In this document: piece by piece, positions 59,401 to 64,000 of the stretch | Position numbering within the stretch: the stretch's first letter is position 1 | Layout: the number at the start of each line of letters is the position of its first letter | Assembly: GCF_019175385.1 (NCBI RefSeq) | Contig: NC_083348.1 | Span: 1,999,001 to 2,063,000 of the forward strand | Direction: 5' to 3' | Source: Lycium barbarum | Taxonomy: Eukaryota > Streptophyta > Magnoliopsida > Solanales > Solanaceae | Length of the DNA stretch: 64,000 bases | Notes under the pieces: generated by a model | Told to the model about the DNA's origin: nothing | What the model saw: only the letters and a program-made list of their open reading frames with translations | The model's database searches: none | Position numbers and translations under genes: made by a program

Positions 59401-59976
59401 ATTGCAATTATAGCCTTAATTAACACATAGCAAATAAGTGGCTATTTCAATTATAGCTGCAATTAACTCAAACAATTTGTCAGAAAAATCAAATTGTAGT
59501 CAATTTGGAAATAATTGCAAGTATATCCAAATAAATCATAAAACTGAGATGCAATTGATTATCTTATTTTATTAATCAATTTTCTTAAATTAACGGAGTA
59601 AAATACTTGTCAATTTGACATTAATAATTTAAACAATTAATTAAATAATTATCTTAAGATATTTTGAATTAATTTTGACAAACATATTTATGGGAAAATA
59701 TGCAAACATATATAAAATGACCTACAATATATACTTGAAACTATTCTGCCAAATGAAATAGCATCAAACATATTTACGGGAAAATATGCAAACATATATA
59801 AAATGACCTACAATATATATTTGAAACCATTCTGCCAAATGAAGTAGCAAAATGTTATCGAAATAATTTTGTAAAAATTATTTTGATTTGTAAAATACAT
59901 ATTTCACTCCGCTTGAGATTCAAGAACTCCGAATAATTAGATAAAATTATTAGAGGGCCAAATTAGGCATCAATAA
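56455..59976 (-). mobile_element. Solo LTR, family beta, copy 2 (about 3.5 kb)
   Basis: The left end TGTGGACTC...ATTTTTAGAGTCTC(T)ACCTAATT matches the left end of 34742-40206, and the right end (GAGGGCCAAATTAGGCATCAATAA) matches its right end. GATGT flanks both sides (56450-56454 and 59977-59981), a perfect 5-bp target duplication. No coding region is present. The interior is AT-rich with many CTAAACTAA-like words, and an imperfect duplication of about 105 bp lies at 59680-59845. Confidence 0.78.
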
Positions 59977-59997
59977 GATGTCCCTGAAGTGCCTTTA

Positions 59998-61854
59998 GGG
60001 TATGTTTGGAGAGACACTAGGTAATTGGAATTGGTGTAATTACCAAGGTAATAATTACATAATATAGTAATTATGATGACCTGTTTGTTTGTCATAATAT
60101 GATTATAGTGTAATTACAAATGTGTTGTTTGGTTGCACAACTGTAATTTAAAAATAAAAGTTAATATTTGACAGACATGTACATTTTTAGATGATATCAA
60201 ATTAGGTATAAAACTTTTACATAACTTCATATCCATATATACTTTGATAACCTCTTTCATTCTTTCCTCCAAATTTTTACATAACTTCATATCCATAATT
60301 TGATTTTCTTGACTAAATACAATGAAGCCATTATCATCATCGTTCTCTCGGGTTTTAGAAATCACAGTGATATCCGATGAGAATCTTCACGAGAGTCGGA
60401 AGTAACCGGTAAAGAAGAACGCTTTCGTAAATATCAAATCAGATAATTCATCATGCAACGTCCAAACAACTAAAATGGATAAAGAAGGTGGAAGTTTTCC
60501 TGCATGGAACGAAAAATTGATCGTTGATTTGCCCATGCATGCACGTCATCTAACGGTGGAAGTTCAATGCAAGAATTCTTCGGGGATCAAAACTGTTGGT
60601 ATTGATAAGGTTCCAATGTCAGATTTTATTGGTGGATTTTTACCTGAAGATTATTTGCACTTTTTGAGTTATAGGCTTAGGGATGTAATGGGTGAGAAAA
60701 ACAGGATACTTAATTTCTCCGTTAGGGTTAAGAATGCCCCTCCTCAAACCACCAGCTGTGCCGCTGCTTATTCGCGGTAGTGGATGGTGGAACCAGTGGC
60801 TATGGGAAGCAAGAACGGTTCTTGTGGGGTTGTGACTGGTATTCCTATGTATCCTGGGAGTTCGTTAATAGGTTTATCAATGACGAGAAAACTTTAATTA
60901 TTTCTTTAAAAAAAATTAGGTATATAACATATATATTGTTTAATAAAAATATATTAATAATTACTATATATTTGTAAATAATATTATAAAAAATAATTAA
61001 TAAATATTTCTCAAGTTAATAATATTTTGATTTAATTAATTATAAAAACTAAAAGCACAATTTTGTAAGAATATCATGGACGACATGTTTAAGAAAAAGA
61101 TTAATATTTATAAATATAATGTCAAACATTATTCAAGCATGACAAAAATATAATTTATCAATTCTAATTGAAAAAATAATAACGTGCAATGTGAAATCAA
61201 TAATACTAAAACAAATAAATTGGAACCGAAAATATAACATAAATTCAAAATGCATTTTAACATAATACTTTTATGTCAAATTTCTACATAACATAAATAA
61301 GTTCCAACATAAATTAAATAAATATATTCAAAAGAAAAGGAAAACATAAGTCTATAACCTCATTTTCAACAATGAAATTGTACTTTAATGTCATCAGTTG
61401 ATATTTTCTCTAATATTGGGAGGTGTAATTACAAAAATTAGAATAATAACTTAGTAACACTAAATGAAGAAAATAGAGAAAAACAAATAAGAAAAATAAA
61501 AGCAATTACATGGAATCACAAGAAGTAAAGGTTGGAAAATGAGAAGAAAGAAAATAAAAGATAAAAAACATAAAAATAATAGAAATAAAAAAAGAAATTA
61601 GAAATTAGAATAATATAAATAAAAAAATTAAATAAAAATAATATAAATAAAAAGAAAAAAGACTAAGAAGCAACCTTGTAATTACACCATATAATTACAC
61701 CCAATTCTCAAACCTCGTGAGAATTGAAGAGTGTAATTACTATCTCTAATTACACCCAATTACATGCGACCATGTAATTACCTGGTCTGACAAACATGCC
61801 AAACAGAGTAATTAACCCAATTCCAATTACATGGGTGGATTTCCAAACAGGCCC
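59998..61854. mobile_element. Harbinger-like TIR element, copy 2 (1857 bp), carrying a C2 gene
   Basis: The ends GGGTATGTTTGG and the inverse of GGGCCTGTTTGG are followed inside by the mirrored AATTGGAATTGG(T/G)(G/T)TAATTAC. The flanking TTA (59995-59997) and TCA (61855-61857) fit a 3-bp target with one change. No transposase frame is visible. The right 830 bp match 20215-21045 in copy 1, while the left half contains the C2-domain sequence, which copy 1 lacks. Confidence 0.78.
60322..60897 (+). pseudogene. C2-domain protein gene captured in a TIR element (two nonsense codons)
   Basis: One frame of 191 codons runs from ATG at 60322 to TAA at 60895-60897. It has no frameshift and no intron but two internal stops: TAA at 60403-60405 (codon 28) and TAG at 60778-60780 (codon 153). 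The start reads VLEITVISDENLHESRK, the first beta strand of a C2 domain. Then come PVKKNAFVNIKSD, SFPAWNEKLIVDLPMHARHL, VEVQCKNSSGIKTVGIDKVP, and YLHFLSYRLRDVMGEKN at the end of the domain. A Gly/Ser-rich tail (SKNGSCGVVTGIPMYPG) follows. This is the layout of plant SRC2/BAP-like C2 proteins, which bind membrane lipids, often with calcium. The longest open part, 60475-60780, lacks the first strands, so a folded C2 domain is unlikely. Confidence 0.85.
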
Positions 61855-61870
61855 TCAATTGTTGTTGACA

Positions 61871-63179
61871 TGGTCAAATTCCTATTTATTTATTTTTCTT
61901 TCTTAGGGACTGGAGATATCTTTTTGTCCTAATGCTAATAGTCCTTAATCCTTAATTTTGTGGAGAAAGGTCTTTTGGCCACACTAGTGTTGGCCACAAT
62001 AACCCAAATTGTCATTTATGCCATATTAATGACATTGATACCCTTCCCTCCAAATTTGATTTTAATTCAAAAGTGCGTCTCTCATCAATTCAATTTTACT
62101 TTTTTCCAATACATGAAGATTCTCAAAAGATGCACACCTAAATCTTTTCCCATAAAATAGTGAAAAAATCTATTTGGCAAAACCACTTTTGGGCAAAACT
62201 GTCAAAAATGGGGTTATATTAGTCATTTCATAGGGAATCTTTGCCTTTTATTATTTTATTGTCATGTGCTTTTACATCACTGCCCTTCCTGATAATATGA
62301 GACTCTCTCTCACCTAGGCTAATCATAGTTTATGTTCCCAATGTATATTTCCTATTCTTTTAATGTGGCTGTTTTTTATTATTATTTTTGCATTAGCTCT
62401 ACAAAGGAAATCGACAAACTGCAACCAACCGATAATTCGAACCAAACCGAGAAAAAAAAATCAATTAATGGTTTGGTTTGGTTTCAAAAAGAAAAACCCG
62501 ACCACTATTGGTTCAGTTTGATTTTGACAAAAAAAAAAAATTCAAACCGAATCAAACCAACCCGACACTACATATATAACTTTTTAAAGATATTTTAGAC
62601 ATATAAATATTTATTGATAATGTAATTTATAAATATTTCTTACACGTTTTCATAGTTTTTTTTAATCTTTTAACATATTATTTAAAGCTTGAAATTATAA
62701 TTTTGAATGGTCCAAAAAGTTTGATATATTGTCCATAGATATTAGTAACTCAAATAAAACCTTACAAAAATCAAATCAATATTAATGCTAACAAAAGAAG
62801 TTTAATTCAAACACTAGGAATGACAATAATGTTGGATATCTATTCTTTCGTTTTATATTGCTTTAGATAGCTTAATTTACTTTTATCTTTAATATTTAGT
62901 CATGACTTAGATTGTGATCATTTCCATGACTTAATACTTTTCGATTGTGATCATTTTTTATGCGATCTTATTATTTTTTTTGTTGAATATTTTAGTACAA
63001 TGTCATCTTTCATTTCACATTTTGTGTTATTTTCTTAAAAAATCTTAATTAAATAGTCGTATATTACTAGGACTAAAGGGATATTTGGAGTACAAGTTGT
63101 ATGACACTACTTCCTAACTTTGGGCTGTTTGTTGTGAACATGAAGATGAGCTGCTCAGAGAAGTTGGGCCCAAACAACT
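61871..63179. other. Intergenic DNA with a (A)CCAAACC-type repeat fragment
   Basis: No gene is visible. At 62415-62575 motifs such as AACCAAACCGA, GGTTTGGTTTGG and AACCGAATCAAACCAACC cluster in both orientations. They resemble hAT subterminal repeats of the kind seen at 8345-9022, but no termini or target duplication were found. Confidence 0.5.
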
Positions 63180-64000
63180 TGTTACACCTCGAAAAATTTT
63201 CCGTTCATGCACAGTGAATTGACTGACGAAGGGCATGATGCATATGATGTTTTGATAAGTAAGAAATAATGTTTAATGATTCTAAATGAGATTTCAAAGA
63301 CATTGGAGGTAGGAGACGAAAGTTGTTAAGGAAAGCAAGGTATATGATGTGTATCGGGAAAGAATTTCGAGTATCGAATTAATGATGGCTTAATGACATT
63401 TTGGAGAAGAGTTATAATGTCCCTTATATTGGTAATGAAGTGTTAAGTAAGTGTCAAGAAGGACCCATAAGCCAAATATGGGCATAAGCCATCCAAAAGG
63501 GCGAGTTAAGGAAAACATTTTCGGATGATCTGGTTTGTAGGGGCCAAAACTCCATTTTTAAGTTGGAATTTGGGAAAAACACCACAGGAATACAGTTGTA
63601 GACAATTAAAAGAGCTTTCTAACCATAGGTCGTGGGCCCTCACAGCATATCGGGATCAAAAGTTATGGCCATTTTACGACAGATAGTTCATCACGTTCTG
63701 GCGCAACATGCGACTCGCAGATGCAATCGCAAAGCTTGCCAGTGAAAGTTGGTCAGCTGGCATGATGTGCGACACAACATGCGACTCGCATGTTCGACAT
63801 GCGACTCGCATAGAGTGTCGCATGTTGTGCCAGTTCAGAACCTTCTGGACCATTATATATAGACCCAACTTCGTTTTTACCCATTTTCTCACCATTTTTG
63901 GTCCGAAAACCCTCTAGAACCCTCTCAACATTTCATCCACAAGAAAAATCAAAGGGAACCAAGATTAACAACATCAAATTCATGAACCCAAGTGTGTGAA
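63180..64000 (+). mobile_element. LTR, family alpha, copy 5 (runs off the window)
   Basis: It starts TGTTACACCTCGAAAAATTTTCC, nearly the same as copy 2 at 4459. A TATA box TTATATATAGACC lies at about 63853-63865. Upstream, at 63705-63835, are palindromic repeats of ATGCGACTCGCAT. The rest of the element, including any internal region, is beyond the window. Confidence 0.85.

Larger units (their letters stand above)
55662..61870 (-). mobile_element. Element C 5' LTR, split by two insertions
   Basis: On the minus strand the LTR would start TGTCAACAACAATTG at 61870. It has a TATA box (GGCTATAAAAAC) near 55995-56006 and ends close to the primer site near 55662. Removing 56455-59976 and 59998-61854 with their target copies leaves about 820 bp. 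The left boundary is approximate and the partner LTR is absent. Confidence 0.6.

Overview
The window is plant nuclear DNA, most likely from a Solanaceae species. The evidence is a 510-residue cytosolic pyruvate kinase with plant introns, a second intron-rich gene for a chloroplast-targeted protein, AT-rich intergenic DNA, and dense nested retrotransposons whose ends (TGTTACACCTC...GGGTCGTGACA) I associate with Solanaceae genomes. The species assignment is an inference. Nothing bacterial, viral or CRISPR-like is present.

Layout. 1-7988: a decayed Ty1/copia element with its 3' LTR. A minus-strand solo LTR (2899-7870) sits in that LTR, and a plus-strand solo LTR of the same family (4459-7180) sits inside that one; both have perfect 5-bp target duplications. 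7989-12161: gene-like fragments, a 678-bp hAT-type element with an 8-bp target duplication, and a diverged direct duplication. 12162-17345: the pyruvate kinase gene (minus), three coding exons plus a probable 5' UTR exon. 17.6-22.9 kb: a 0.52-kb tandem duplication, a perfect 17-bp hairpin, a hAT-like element and a Harbinger-like element split by another insertion. The Harbinger-like element ends about 120 bp before the start codon of the next gene. 23005-28045: a six-exon gene (plus) for a 324-residue chloroplast-targeted, single-membrane-span protein.

28.9-61.9 kb is one large nest. The oldest layer, element C, is the 5' part of a minus-strand Ty3/gypsy element: LTR up to 61870, leader near 55.3-55.7 kb, gag at 48.0-48.9 kb and 28.9-29.3 kb. 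Its gag is split by element B (29315-48038), an 18.7-kb Tat-type gypsy element with both LTRs, a dual RNase H and tandem repeats in its 3' untranslated region. Element B is itself split by a long LTR (34742-40206, which carries a 1.6-kb hAT-type insertion) and by a solo LTR (40907-43384). The gag of C also holds a solo LTR (48945-55322), and inside that lies a chromovirus fragment folded into an inverted repeat with arms of about 2.0 and 2.2 kb. The LTR of C holds another solo LTR (56455-59976) and a Harbinger-like element (59998-61854) carrying an almost complete, intron-free C2-domain gene with two nonsense codons. A fifth LTR of the first family begins at 63180 and runs off the window.

Only two genes look functional. 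The most notable patterns are: (i) a long-LTR family present five times with no internal region seen, with recurring splice-donor, branch-point and acceptor signals inside the LTR and with short palindromes upstream of the promoter that differ in sequence between copies; (ii) the large inverted repeat; and (iii) the C2 gene carried inside a TIR element.
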